NCBI GenBank assembly: GCA_041477815.1
Contig: JBGOUV010000065.1
Coordinates: 1-21,278 of the forward strand
Direction of reading: 5' to 3'
DNA: 21,278 nt
Source: JBGOUV01 sp041477815
GTDB taxonomy: Bacteria; Acidobacteriota; Terriglobia; Bryobacterales; JACQDG01
The position numbers and the translations under genes were made by a program. The notes below the pieces were generated by a model. The model was not told the origin of the DNA. It ran no database searches and saw nothing but the letters and a program-made list of their open reading frames with translations. Each line of letters begins with the position of its first letter. The first letter of the stretch is position 1. Shown one piece after another: positions 1 to 6,557 of the stretch.

Positions 1-265
1 CCTCCTCAAGGCCGGGGGGGCCCCCGCCCACCGTCAGATACCCGGCTTGCTGCGACGCTTTAAGGGCTTCGGCAAAGCGCGTAAAGGACATCCCGCTCGC
101 CGCCTGGAGATCCTGGACCAGCATTTGCTGCCGCGGAGCGTCGGCCAGGACGTTCAGAAGTGTCATCGGAGTGGCGCCCCGTGGCTGCATCTCCCGCATC
201 GCTTTCAGCCGCTGTTTCTCCTTCAGGAAGGCGGTGAAGCTATCGGCCTTGGAGCGCTCCTCCAT
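1..265 (-). CDS. Winged-helix-like hypothetical protein, N-terminal part (runs off the window)
   Basis: An open frame on the minus strand starts with ATG at 265 and continues past base 1, giving 88 codons. The protein begins MEERSKADSFTAF, has a charged helical start, then a segment (about residues 34-80) whose pattern of helix, helix and GYLTVGGG turn resembles a winged-helix DNA-binding fold ending in the beta wing. This is a fold guess from pattern, not a named family. It lies 7 nt downstream of the thiE stop and is probably co-transcribed, but a perfect TATAAT (272-277) sits so that transcription could begin at the ATG itself. No Shine-Dalgarno is seen. The function is unknown. Confidence 0.6.
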   Translation of the reverse strand, partial: MEERSKADSFTAFLKEKQRLKAMREMQPRGATPMTLLNVLADAPRQQMLVQDLQAASGMSFTRFAEALKASQQAGYLTVGGGPPGLEE

Positions 266-272
266 CGCTAGA

Positions 273-869
273 TTATAACCCGCCCCGCAGCACCCGGCAC
301 ACCCCCGCTGGATCCTCCGCCCCCTGAAACAGCGAGATCGACGCGATTCCCGCCGCCCCCCGGCACAACTGGAAATTCTCCAGCGTGATCCCACCCAACG
401 CCAGCACCGGAATCCTCCGGCCCCGCGCCGCCTGCTCCAACGCGTCGACCCCCACCGGCGGGCCGTACACCCGCTTCGACGGCGTATCAAACACCGGCCC
501 AAACACCGCCAGATCCGCCCCTTCCGCCTCGGCCCTATCGACCTCATCTAAGCGATGGCACGACACGCCAATGACGAACCCCGCCGGAGCTGTCGCGCGA
601 ATCCGGCTCGGCGCCACCGCCTGCGCGGGCAGGTGCACCCCGTGGGCTCCCGCCGCCAGCGCCACATCCACCCGCTCATTCACCAGCACCTTGGTCCCGT
701 GCGGGTTCGGCAGCGACAGCACGGCGTCCAGCAATGCCAGCAGCTCTCGCCCGGGCAGGTCCTTCTCGCGGATCTGGAGGTAGTCTACGCCCGCGTGGAG
801 CAGCAACACTACGCGGTCCAGCAGCGGCGCGTGCAGTTGCGAGCGATCGGTGATGGCGTAGAGCAGCAC
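273..869 (-). CDS. thiE: Thiamine phosphate synthase ThiE
   Basis: Joins the HMP pyrophosphate and thiazole phosphate moieties to form thiamine monophosphate in the cytosol. The 198-aa length suits a compact ThiE TIM barrel. Family motifs are present in order: QIREKD at 32-37 (pyrophosphate-binding R/K), VNER at 63-66, GVHLP at 77-81, GVSCH at 101-105, GPVFDTPSK at 124-132, and ALGGI at 157-161. VNER replaces the more usual VNDR. The start is GTG (869); the frame does not extend usefully upstream because a small coding sequence ends 8 nt before it. thiO and thiD lie about 4.6 kb away on the other strand, so thiamine genes are clustered but not in one operon. Confidence 0.93.
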   Translation of the reverse strand: MLLYAITDRSQLHAPLLDRVVLLLHAGVDYLQIREKDLPGRELLALLDAVLSLPNPHGTKVLVNERVDVALAAGAHGVHLPAQAVAPSRIRATAPAGFVIGVSCHRLDEVDRAEAEGADLAVFGPVFDTPSKRVYGPPVGVDALEQAARGRRIPVLALGGITLENFQLCRGAAGIASISLFQGAEDPAGVCRVLRGGL

Positions 870-876
870 GCCCCGG

Positions 877-1014
877 CTACGGCTTCTTCCAGCCCCAGCG
901 CCGGCGCATCTCCTGGCTGGAAATTGCGCCTTCTCGCTCGGCCCTCTCGCGAGAGCGTCTCAGAATGGCAAGAAACTTCGAATTTGCGCTGAGCGATAGA
1001 GTCTCGGCATCCAT
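877..1014 (-). CDS. 45-aa antitoxin-like small protein
   Basis: ATG at 1014 to TAG at 877-879 encodes 45 residues, highly charged, containing KFLAILRRSRERAEREG followed by ISSQEMRRRWG. That pattern (Asn-x-Lys-Phe-x-x-Ile-x-x-Ser-Arg, then an acidic/basic helix ending in MRRR) resembles small helical antitoxins or their C-terminal tails; the resemblance is from memory and unconfirmed. The gene ends 7 nt before the thiE GTG, so the two are probably translated from one message. No toxin partner is adjacent. No good Shine-Dalgarno is visible, which keeps confidence moderate. Confidence 0.5.
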   Translation of the reverse strand: MDAETLSLSANSKFLAILRRSRERAEREGAISSQEMRRRWGWKKP

Positions 1015-1031
1015 GTTCGTCTTGGTGGTTT

Positions 1032-1057
1032 CACCGAACCGCGACCGTGAGGGAGCG
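1032..1057 (+). repeat. REP-like dispersed repeat, copy 1
   Basis: A 26-bp unit with core ccgaaccgcgacc followed by gtgagggagcg. A near-identical unit lies inverted at 7482-7507 (24 of 26 positions match), and a third at 7341-7364 matches 22 of 24 positions. This single copy sits in the divergent promoter region between the 45-aa ORF/thiE and the FMN-dependent dehydrogenase. Recurrence in gaps between unrelated genes is what marks it as a repeat family. Confidence 0.7.
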
Positions 1058-1131
1058 ATGGGCGTCCGTGCGCGGAAGCCTCATCCGTAGTATAAGGTAA
1101 CCGAGACGAAGAAGATCGGAGGCGCCAACCC

Positions 1132-2295
1132 ATGACCCGACGGAACGCTCTGCGCAACTTGGCCGTACTGGCGGCCGGCTCGCCGCTCCTGCGCGCCCAG
1201 CAGGAGATCCAGTACACCCCCGAGCGGCTGCCCCTGCTCACGGACCTGGTCAACGTGCTGGAGTTCGAGCCGGTGGCCAAGTCCAAACTGTCCCGGGAGA
1301 CCTACGACTTTGTCGCCGGGGGCGTCGACGACGAGGCGACCCTGCGGCGCAACCGCGAGGCGTTTCAATGGTTCACCCTGCGGCCCCGCATGCTGGTGAA
1401 CGTCAGCAAGCTGGACCTCTCGCTGGAACTGTTCGGCCAGAAGATCGCCATGCCGATCCTGGTCAGCCCCACCGGAGGCCAGGGGCTGTCGCATCCGGAA
1501 GGCGAGCTGGCCATGGCCCGCGGCGCCGGCCAACTGCAGACCATCATGTGCGTCAGCACCAACTCCACTTTCCCGATTGACAAGATCGCCGCGGCGGCCA
1601 CCGGTCCGCTGTGGTTCCAGCTCTACCCGGGCGACGACCGGGACGCTTCGCGCGAGCGCGTGGAGCGCGCCGTGGCGGCGGGCTGCAAGGCGGTGGCCTT
1701 CACGGTCGATACCCCCTACGACTCGAACCGCGAGCGGTTGCGACGGCTCCGCACCACGGGGTCGTCTCCGGCGGCGGCCCTGCGGCCGAGGCGGGGGCCC
1801 GAGGTCCCCAGCCAGTACCGGCTCAACCGGCGTCCCACCGCCGAGCTGACCTGGCCCTTCGTCGCAGAGTTGAACTCCTACGCCAAGGTTCCGGTATTGA
1901 TAAAAGGTATCCTGACCCCGGAAGACGCCCGCCTCGCCGTCCAGCACGGCGCCGGCGGGATCCTGGTTTCCAACCACGGCGGCCGCTACCTGGGCGCCGC
2001 CCCCTCGACCCTCGAGGTGCTGCCGGGGATCGTAGACGCGGTGGCGGGCAAGATCCCCGTCCTGATCGACGGCGGCTTCCGGCGCGGCACCGACGTCCTG
2101 AAGGCCCTGGCCATCGGGGCCAAGGCGGTGATGGTGGGGCGTCCGTCGTTGTGGGGTCTGGCCGGATACGGGCAGGCGGGAGTCGTGCGGGTGCTCGAAC
2201 TGCTGCAGAGCGAGCTGGCCCTGGCCATGGGGCTCTCGGGCCATCCCAACCTCGCTTCCATCGACCGCAGCGCGGTCAGCTTCGACCGCAAGTGA
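1132..2295 (+). CDS. FMN-dependent alpha-hydroxyacid dehydrogenase/oxidase, Tat-type signal peptide
   Basis: Member of the lactate dehydrogenase (LldD)/glycolate oxidase family, which oxidises a 2-hydroxyacid to a 2-oxoacid on FMN. Family signatures: YDFVAGGVDDE, LRPRML, PILVSPTGGQGL, WFQLY, FTVDTP, LIKGI with Lys at about 258, SNHGGR with catalytic His282 and Arg285, and DGGFRRGTDVLKALA plus VGRP for FMN phosphate. The usual GGRQLDGAP is GGRYLGAAP here, so the substrate cannot be named. The N-terminus TRRNALR followed by a hydrophobic stretch to LLRAQQ looks like a twin-arginine signal, suggesting periplasmic export with FMN bound. The start has GGAGG at 1118-1122, 9 nt upstream; TATAAG at 1091-1096 may be its -10 box. 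It stands alone, convergent with vapC. Confidence 0.88.
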   Translation: MTRRNALRNLAVLAAGSPLLRAQQEIQYTPERLPLLTDLVNVLEFEPVAKSKLSRETYDFVAGGVDDEATLRRNREAFQWFTLRPRMLVNVSKLDLSLELFGQKIAMPILVSPTGGQGLSHPEGELAMARGAGQLQTIMCVSTNSTFPIDKIAAAATGPLWFQLYPGDDRDASRERVERAVAAGCKAVAFTVDTPYDSNRERLRRLRTTGSSPAAALRPRRGPEVPSQYRLNRRPTAELTWPFVAELNSYAKVPVLIKGILTPEDARLAVQHGAGGILVSNHGGRYLGAAPSTLEVLPGIVDAVAGKIPVLIDGGFRRGTDVLKALAIGAKAVMVGRPSLWGLAGYGQAGVVRVLELLQSELALAMGLSGHPNLASIDRSAVSFDRK

Positions 2296-2320
2296 GGCGC
2301 CCGGCCAGAGATTACATTGC

Positions 2321-2746
2321 TCAGGCAGGTTTTCCGGTAAAGATGCTAGTCCCCGCCTTTTGCGCCGCTCTTTGTAATTTCCCGTCAAGGGTGGCGAGGG
2401 GCGCGCCGCGCCTGATGGAGAGTTCCAGATAAGCGGCATCGTAGGCCGAGAGGCCATATTCACGCGCCAGCGGAAGAACATTGCCGACCTGATCGCCGAC
2501 CGGCGGAACGTCCTGAACTATAGAGAGGCTCTCCAATAACGTTATAAAACGCCGGATTTCCGGTTGGCGCAGACGTTTACTCCGCTCACCGGCCAAGACC
2601 GCGTTAGCAACTTCCAATCCCCACACGGCCGGGACCAGTATCGCCTGTCCTTCCAGCGCCACCAGAACACCGTCGGCATAGTTGCTGGCTTCATCGGGGA
2701 AGCACCAGGCGAGCGCTACCGAGGCATCAATCACGACTCCGGTCAA
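2321..2746 (-). CDS. vapC: VapC-family PIN-domain toxin (ribonuclease)
   Basis: PIN-domain endoribonuclease of a type II toxin-antitoxin pair. Its 141 aa carry the acidic metal-binding set: Asp7 in VVIDASVALAW, Glu45 in WGLEVANA, Asp103 in SAYDAAYLEL and Asp121 in LATLDGKL, so the active site looks intact. The start is TTG at 2746, overlapping the vapB TGA (TTGA); a GTG five codons in (before ATTGAT) is an alternative that would remove four residues. The overlap implies coupled translation, usual for vapBC. Known VapCs cut tRNA or rRNA; the target here cannot be read from sequence. It converges on the upstream dehydrogenase gene with a 25-nt gap and no visible terminator. Confidence 0.9.
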   Translation of the reverse strand: MTGVVIDASVALAWCFPDEASNYADGVLVALEGQAILVPAVWGLEVANAVLAGERSKRLRQPEIRRFITLLESLSIVQDVPPVGDQVGNVLPLAREYGLSAYDAAYLELSIRRGAPLATLDGKLQRAAQKAGTSIFTGKPA

Positions 2747-2988
2747 AACCGCCGTCCTGCGGCGACCATTTCACGCACGCTCATTTTGCCGGGCTTCACA
2801 CGCTTGCGCAGCGCCCGCATGCCCTCCACAATTTCCTGGTGGGTCACCTTTCGCTCCGTCCCGCTGAGCGGCACCAGCATCGCAGCCGGAACCCCACGTC
2901 TGGTGATGGTGATCCTCTCCCCCTTTGACACCCGGTCCAGCAAAGATGCCAGATGGGTCTTTGCTTCGAATGCGCCTATTGTTTCCAT
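2743..2988 (-). CDS. vapB: Phd/YefM-family antitoxin (VapB role)
   Basis: An 81-aa antitoxin. The N-terminal half (METIGAFEAKTHLASLLDRV, then GERITITRRG and PAAMLVP) is the typical Phd/YefM DNA-binding fold: a small beta sheet with a helix pair. The C-terminal tail (RALRKRVKPGKMSVREMVAAGRRF) is basic and helical and should wrap the toxin. It precedes vapC and overlaps it by one start/stop unit. ATG at 2988 is preceded by a palindromic operator at 3000-3016, so autorepression by VapB or the VapBC complex is likely. Confidence 0.88.
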   Translation of the reverse strand: METIGAFEAKTHLASLLDRVSKGERITITRRGVPAAMLVPLSGTERKVTHQEIVEGMRALRKRVKPGKMSVREMVAAGRRF

Positions 2989-2999
2989 GGCTCGTAATC

Positions 3000-3042
3000 A
3001 ACTAGTCAAACTAGTTTAGCCGATCCTGAAGCAACAAATCAA
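3000..3042 (-). promoter_or_regulatory. vapBC promoter with palindromic operator
   Basis: Reading on the minus strand: a -35-like TTGATT (3042-3037), an 18-nt spacer and a -10-like TAAACT (3018-3013). Overlapping the -10 and the expected start site is a perfect inverted repeat, AACTAGT-TTG-ACTAGTT (3000-3016), ending 11 nt before the vapB ATG. Antitoxins of this type bind such palindromes, so this is the probable autoregulatory operator. The inverted repeat is seen directly; the promoter boxes are inferred. Confidence 0.65.
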
Positions 3043-3090
3043 GTCTAGCGCCGTCAGCTTCGATCTCTCAGACTCGCGTAGTGGTGAGTC

Positions 3091-3396
3091 TTACTGGCAT
3101 GCGACGTGCCGGATGTTTAGAGAACAGGAATGGCCGGGGCGTGATGACCTCTCGCTGATTCATGAGGCTACCACCGGGTGGCGCTAACCCACGACAGCGA
3201 TTTTGGGGCGCTGGCCGTCGCGGCGGGCCAGCCGATTGTGGGGATCATCTATCTCCGTCCCGGGCATATCCGTTCTCTTTTCACTATCGAATCTCTCCAG
3301 GCTCTGCTCAGTCAAGAGCGCGAGGTCGAATCACCATTTCTAATCGTGGTAGATCGAAGAGGTAGTGCCGTCCGCATCCGGGTTCGAGAACTTTGA
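3091..3396 (+). pseudogene. Degraded DUF5615 (PIN-like) toxin gene
   Basis: Three reading-frame pieces line up into one DUF5615-like protein. ACDVPDV (3097-3117) is followed in another frame by FREQEWPGRDDLSLIHEATT (about 3116-3175). A third frame from 3175 gives RVALTHDSDFGALAV, then GIIYLRPGHI and a C-terminal beta strand near FLIVVD, ending in TGA at 3394-3396. The THDSDFG box is the family's acidic signature. The joint near 3173-3175 needs one inserted base to restore frame, and a TAG interrupts the first joint. The N-terminal DEN-type segment is not recognisable. A GTG at 3178 could still yield a 72-aa C-terminal piece. It sits back-to-back with vapBC, so this is a small toxin graveyard. 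Confidence 0.6.
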
Positions 3397-3407
3397 CACC
3401 TGTCCGC

Positions 3408-4064
3408 TCACGGCTTTGCCGGGGGCTTCAGAAACTCCTCCGGCGCCAGGGCCCGCCGCGTGAACCGGGCCAGGCGCACCGCCCCCTTGAAGTAGAAGAC
3501 CTTGTTGATCCGCACCCCCACCGAGGTGCGGCCCGGACCGTGGGGATCGAAGTGCACGGGGGCCGCGCCCTCCAGCACACCGTCTACATAGTTCCGGAAT
3601 TCCGTGCCGTCATAGACGCTGGCCACGTGGTGCCAGGCGCCCAGGCGATGCAGCGCCTTCCGGTTCATCAGAGCCTTGTTCGCGGTTCCCGACGAGTTGA
3701 AGCTGTCCAGGTACCACTGCTCCCCGACCACCCGAATTTCAAACAGCATCCGGTTTTCTGAACCGGTCTCGCTCAGATGAAACCACCGCTGCTCGGTCTG
3801 GCCCCCGTCGGGCCGGAAGATCGCCTCCCAGGTGAAGGTCGCGGCGCCCGCCAGGGGGTGGTTGTCGATGAACAACGCATCACCCACGCCGTCAAACTCC
3901 ACCGCCTTGCCCACGGGTGAATCGATGACTTTAGGCTGGCCCAGGACCGTAGTCCGATGGCCGCCGATGTTCTCCAGCCTGTCAAACGTCCACACCGTGG
4001 TCTCGACCGGTTGCGCCGGAGCCAGCCAGGCGAATGCGACCGTCACAACTGCGCAGAGTTTCAT
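3408..4064 (-). CDS. Secreted LamG/concanavalin A-like domain protein
   Basis: 218 aa. It begins with a signal peptide (MKLCAVVTVAFAWLAPAQ, likely cut after the Ala-Pro-Ala-Gln region), followed by one LamG/laminin-G-like jelly-roll domain. Typical pieces are AVEFDGVGDALFIDN, FTWEAIFRP, WHHVASVYDG with FRNYVDGV, and the closing GAVRLARFTRRALAPEEF. Such domains bind carbohydrate or protein ligands outside the cytoplasm; no catalytic domain is attached. I chose ATG 4064 because it overlaps the stop of the upstream frame (ATGA) and starts a clean signal peptide, although the frame stays open much further upstream. It is the last gene of a three-gene overlapping set. Confidence 0.8.
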   Translation of the reverse strand: MKLCAVVTVAFAWLAPAQPVETTVWTFDRLENIGGHRTTVLGQPKVIDSPVGKAVEFDGVGDALFIDNHPLAGAATFTWEAIFRPDGGQTEQRWFHLSETGSENRMLFEIRVVGEQWYLDSFNSSGTANKALMNRKALHRLGAWHHVASVYDGTEFRNYVDGVLEGAAPVHFDPHGPGRTSVGVRINKVFYFKGAVRLARFTRRALAPEEFLKPPAKP

Positions 4065-4558
4065 TTTTCTAGTCCTGCCGTCCAGTTCAGCACCACCTGG
4101 ATCGGTGTGAGGGCCGCCTCTTCGACCGGGGTGTTCACCAGGAAGCGCTGCCCGTCGGCCGAAGCGGCATAATTGCTCGGGGTCGACACGGCGAACGCAA
4201 AGGACACGGCCGACGCCCGCACCGCGAACAGCGGTCGGGGGGAACCGGCCTCGAAACCGGCCCCGCCAGGATCTCGCCCCGGCGCCAGCTCCAGCACCAG
4301 AAAACGAAGGCCGTCCGATTCTTCCAGGCCATAGATCGCAGCAATATTGGGATGGCTCAAGGACGCCAGCACCTGGGCCTCGCGCTCGAAGCGGGCCAGC
4401 CGCTCCGGATCGCGCGAGAACGCCTCGGGCAGAGTCTTGATCGCCACCTCGCGCCCGAGTTTGGTGTCCCGCGCGCGGTACACTTCGCCCATGCCACCGG
4501 CGCCGAGCGGGGCGAGGACCTCGTAGGGTCCCAGGCGAGCGCCTTCCTTCAACTGCAT
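4061..4558 (-). CDS. Internally deleted Ser/Thr kinase-PD40 protein (remnant, in frame)
   Basis: 165 aa made of two ends of a normally far longer protein. Residues 1-94 are the N-lobe of a bacterial Ser/Thr kinase: glycine loop GAGGMGEVYRA (19-29), Lys41 in VAIK, alpha-C Glu60 in RFEREAQ, and the hinge strand FLVLELAPG. From about 95 on, FEAGSPRPLF, ADGQRFLVNTP and TPIQVVLNWTAGL match the extreme C-terminus of TolB/PD40-type kinase proteins. The catalytic loop (HRD), DFG, C-lobe, transmembrane segment and beta-propeller are missing, so kinase activity is not expected. ATG 4558 overlaps the amidohydrolase stop by 10 nt and the TGA overlaps the LamG ATG. The frame is intact, so a short product may still be made. 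Confidence 0.75.
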   Translation of the reverse strand: MQLKEGARLGPYEVLAPLGAGGMGEVYRARDTKLGREVAIKTLPEAFSRDPERLARFEREAQVLASLSHPNIAAIYGLEESDGLRFLVLELAPGRDPGGAGFEAGSPRPLFAVRASAVSFAFAVSTPSNYAASADGQRFLVNTPVEEAALTPIQVVLNWTAGLEK

Positions 4559-5436
4559 AGCCGGTCCAAATTCTCTCCCAGAATGGCCCGCGCCTCCCGC
4601 GCCCCGACCCCCAACTCCTGTAGAATACCGACCTGCGTTCGGAAGATCTCCGCGTTCCACCCCCGCGGAAACCACGACGAATCGGTCCCGAACAGCACCC
4701 GCTCGGGCCCATATACCTGCAGCGTCGCGGCGAACACCTGCTTCAGGTCGAGTCCCGGCGTGTAGCGGATCCACGAGTTGCTGCTCGAAGTATCGACGTA
4801 CACGTTCGAGCACAGGTCGCCCAGCATCAGGGTCTCCCGGAAGTAGCCGGCCCCGAAACTTGGGATCACGAAGCGTACCCCGGGATGTTCCAGCGCTATC
4901 CGGTGCAGATCGAGGGGATTCGAGAACCGCATGTCGAAGGGCGACGGCAGCCCCAACTTCTTCCGCACCCCCACGGTCAGGACGCCCATGTGTACAAACA
5001 CGATCTTCGCGGCCTCCAGAATCGGCCGCACCCGCTCGTCCTGGATGGAGAAGCGGTGCATGGCCGGAAACAGGCAGACCGCGTGCAGCCCCAGCTTCTC
5101 GAGGGCCCGGCGCGCTCGTTCCGGGGCGTCCGCGGCCGTCGGGTTGAGCATGAAGTAGCCGATGAGCCGCTGCGGATACGCCCGTACGGCGTCGGCGACG
5201 CTGCCCTCGTCGCCCGGGAAGCTGGCAATCAGGACCGACCGCTTCAGTCCATGCCGGTCCAGCTCACCGACCCAGCGGCTTGCCAGCTCGGTAGGGTCCT
5301 CGCCGGGGATGTCCCATCCCAGCTTCTGGGCCACGGCGTCGAGCGCGAGGGTCCCCGCCAGGGCCTGGAAGAACGGCCGCGAAAACAAGTGTGCATGGGC
5401 GTCACAAACTTCCACTTCTCCCCAGGGTGTCTGCAT
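4549..5436 (-). CDS. Amidohydrolase-2-family metal-dependent hydrolase
   Basis: 295-aa TIM-barrel protein of the Amidohydrolase_2 (ACMSD/decarboxylase-like) family. The N-terminal metal motif DAHAHL has His14 and His16. Further on are FVHMG (His149) and the C-terminal LFGTDSSWFPRGW with Asp252, a late family signature. In relatives as I recall them, the segment before GAGYFRE reads His-Phe-Gly; here it is PSFGAGYFRE with Ser193, so one expected metal or substrate ligand may be absent. The substrate is unknown: family members hydrolyse or decarboxylate small aromatic or cyclic compounds. Start is ATG 5436, only 32 nt from the divergent thiO start. It is the first gene of the overlapping set with the kinase remnant and LamG protein. 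Confidence 0.8.
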   Translation of the reverse strand: MQTPWGEVEVCDAHAHLFSRPFFQALAGTLALDAVAQKLGWDIPGEDPTELASRWVGELDRHGLKRSVLIASFPGDEGSVADAVRAYPQRLIGYFMLNPTAADAPERARRALEKLGLHAVCLFPAMHRFSIQDERVRPILEAAKIVFVHMGVLTVGVRKKLGLPSPFDMRFSNPLDLHRIALEHPGVRFVIPSFGAGYFRETLMLGDLCSNVYVDTSSSNSWIRYTPGLDLKQVFAATLQVYGPERVLFGTDSSWFPRGWNAEIFRTQVGILQELGVGAREARAILGENLDRLCS

Positions 5437-5468
5437 ATTTGGAGGCTAATGGTAGCATCAAATTTAAG

Positions 5469-6557
5469 ATGCCGGCCTCCATCTGGTTCCAGACCATCTC
5501 GCCGGACGAGCGCGCCCTCCTCGAAGCGTCCGACCCCGCGCCCCGGACCAGCGACATCCTCATCCTCGGCGCCGGCAACATCGGCTTGGCTACGGCCTGG
5601 TACCTCACCCAGGCCGGGGTCTCGGGCATCTGTGTTCTGGACTCCCAGACTCCGTTGTCCGGGGCCAGCGGCGCCAACGCGGGCGGCCTCTGGTTCGCCC
5701 AGCAAAGTCCCGAGCTGGGTCCGCTGGGCCCGCTGGCCAAGGTGTCCAGCCGCCTCTACGACGAGCTGCCCTCGGCCCTGGGCGCCGACTTCGACCTCCG
5801 CCGCTGCGGGCTGCTGGAACTGGGGGCCACCGACGCCATCGCCGCGGTCCAGGCCGCCGGCTTCCGGGCCGAGCGCGTTCTACCAAACGAACTGGAGCCC
5901 GCCTTGGCCCCCTGGCCGACCGCCGTCTACTACCCCGACGAAGGCCAACTGAACCCGGTCAAGCTCGGTGTTGCGTTCCTTCGCCGCCTGCGGGAGCGCG
6001 GGGTGCAAATTTGCACCACGAAGGCCAATGTCCGTCCCCAGGCCGGCGTAACCGTAATCGCCTCAGGAGCTTGGACACCCCAAGTGACGAAGGCTCTCGG
6101 CTGGACGCCCCCCATCAAGCCGCTTCGAGGCCAGCTTCTGGCCACCAATCCCCTGCCCGCGGGCACTCTCCGCCACACCATCCTCGGCCCGCGCTTCTAC
6201 TACTGGCAGCTCGTCCAGGGTCACGTGGCCGGCGGCGGGACGGTGGAGGACGTGGGCTTTACCCCCGGCACCAACCCCGCCGACCTGGCCGCCATCCTGG
6301 CCGAGCGGGACAGCCTCTTCCCGACTTTGGCCGGCGTCCCTACCGCCTGCGCCTGGTCCGGGTTCCGCCCGTTCTGCGAAGATCTCAAGCCGGTGATCGG
6401 CCGGGTCCCCGGCCAGGACCGTGTCTATGTCGCCGCCGGTCACTTTAAGAAAGGCATCATGCTGGCCCCGGTCACGGGTAAAATCCTGGCCGACCTCATC
6501 ACCACGGGCCGCACCGATCTCCCCATCGCTCCGCTCGACCCCGCCCGGTTCCCATGA
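5469..6557 (+). CDS. thiO: Glycine oxidase ThiO-like FAD enzyme
   Basis: FAD-dependent oxidase of the DAO family, proposed to convert glycine to its imine for thiazole synthesis in thiamine biogenesis. 362 aa. The dinucleotide-binding site is ILILGAGNIGLATAWYL (GxGxxG at 34-39). SGASGANAGGLW (64-75) is the flavin-contact motif. The C-terminal SGFRPFCEDLKPVIGR, then GHFKKGIMLAPVTG, is the ThiO-type ending. Its gene overlaps thiD by ATGA, which favours ThiO over a generic amino-acid oxidase. The start is uncertain: ATG 5469 lacks a Shine-Dalgarno, while GGAGG at 5441-5445 would serve only the out-of-frame ATG at 5449; in-frame GTG 5427 or TTG 5439 are other options. Confidence 0.82.
   Translation: MPASIWFQTISPDERALLEASDPAPRTSDILILGAGNIGLATAWYLTQAGVSGICVLDSQTPLSGASGANAGGLWFAQQSPELGPLGPLAKVSSRLYDELPSALGADFDLRRCGLLELGATDAIAAVQAAGFRAERVLPNELEPALAPWPTAVYYPDEGQLNPVKLGVAFLRRLRERGVQICTTKANVRPQAGVTVIASGAWTPQVTKALGWTPPIKPLRGQLLATNPLPAGTLRHTILGPRFYYWQLVQGHVAGGGTVEDVGFTPGTNPADLAAILAERDSLFPTLAGVPTACAWSGFRPFCEDLKPVIGRVPGQDRVYVAAGHFKKGIMLAPVTGKILADLITTGRTDLPIAPLDPARFP

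Noticed and set aside
1081..2481. A 466-codon minus-strand frame across the FMN-dependent dehydrogenase
   Set aside because: Antisense shadow; the plus-strand gene has a complete family signature and a good ribosome site.
4065..4712. N-terminal extension of the LamG frame
   Set aside because: The open frame upstream of ATG 4064 lies across the kinase remnant and reads as Arg/Gly-rich text; the signal peptide begins at 4064.
5437..5468. TPP riboswitch upstream of thiO, or upstream of thiE (1015-1131)
   Set aside because: Neither gap contains the conserved CUGAGA or the ACCUGAUCUGGAUAAU-type core, and the thiO gap is too short.
4885..5952. A 355-codon plus-strand frame starting inside the amidohydrolase and running into thiO
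   Set aside because: It is antisense to one real gene and out of frame with another; no motifs.
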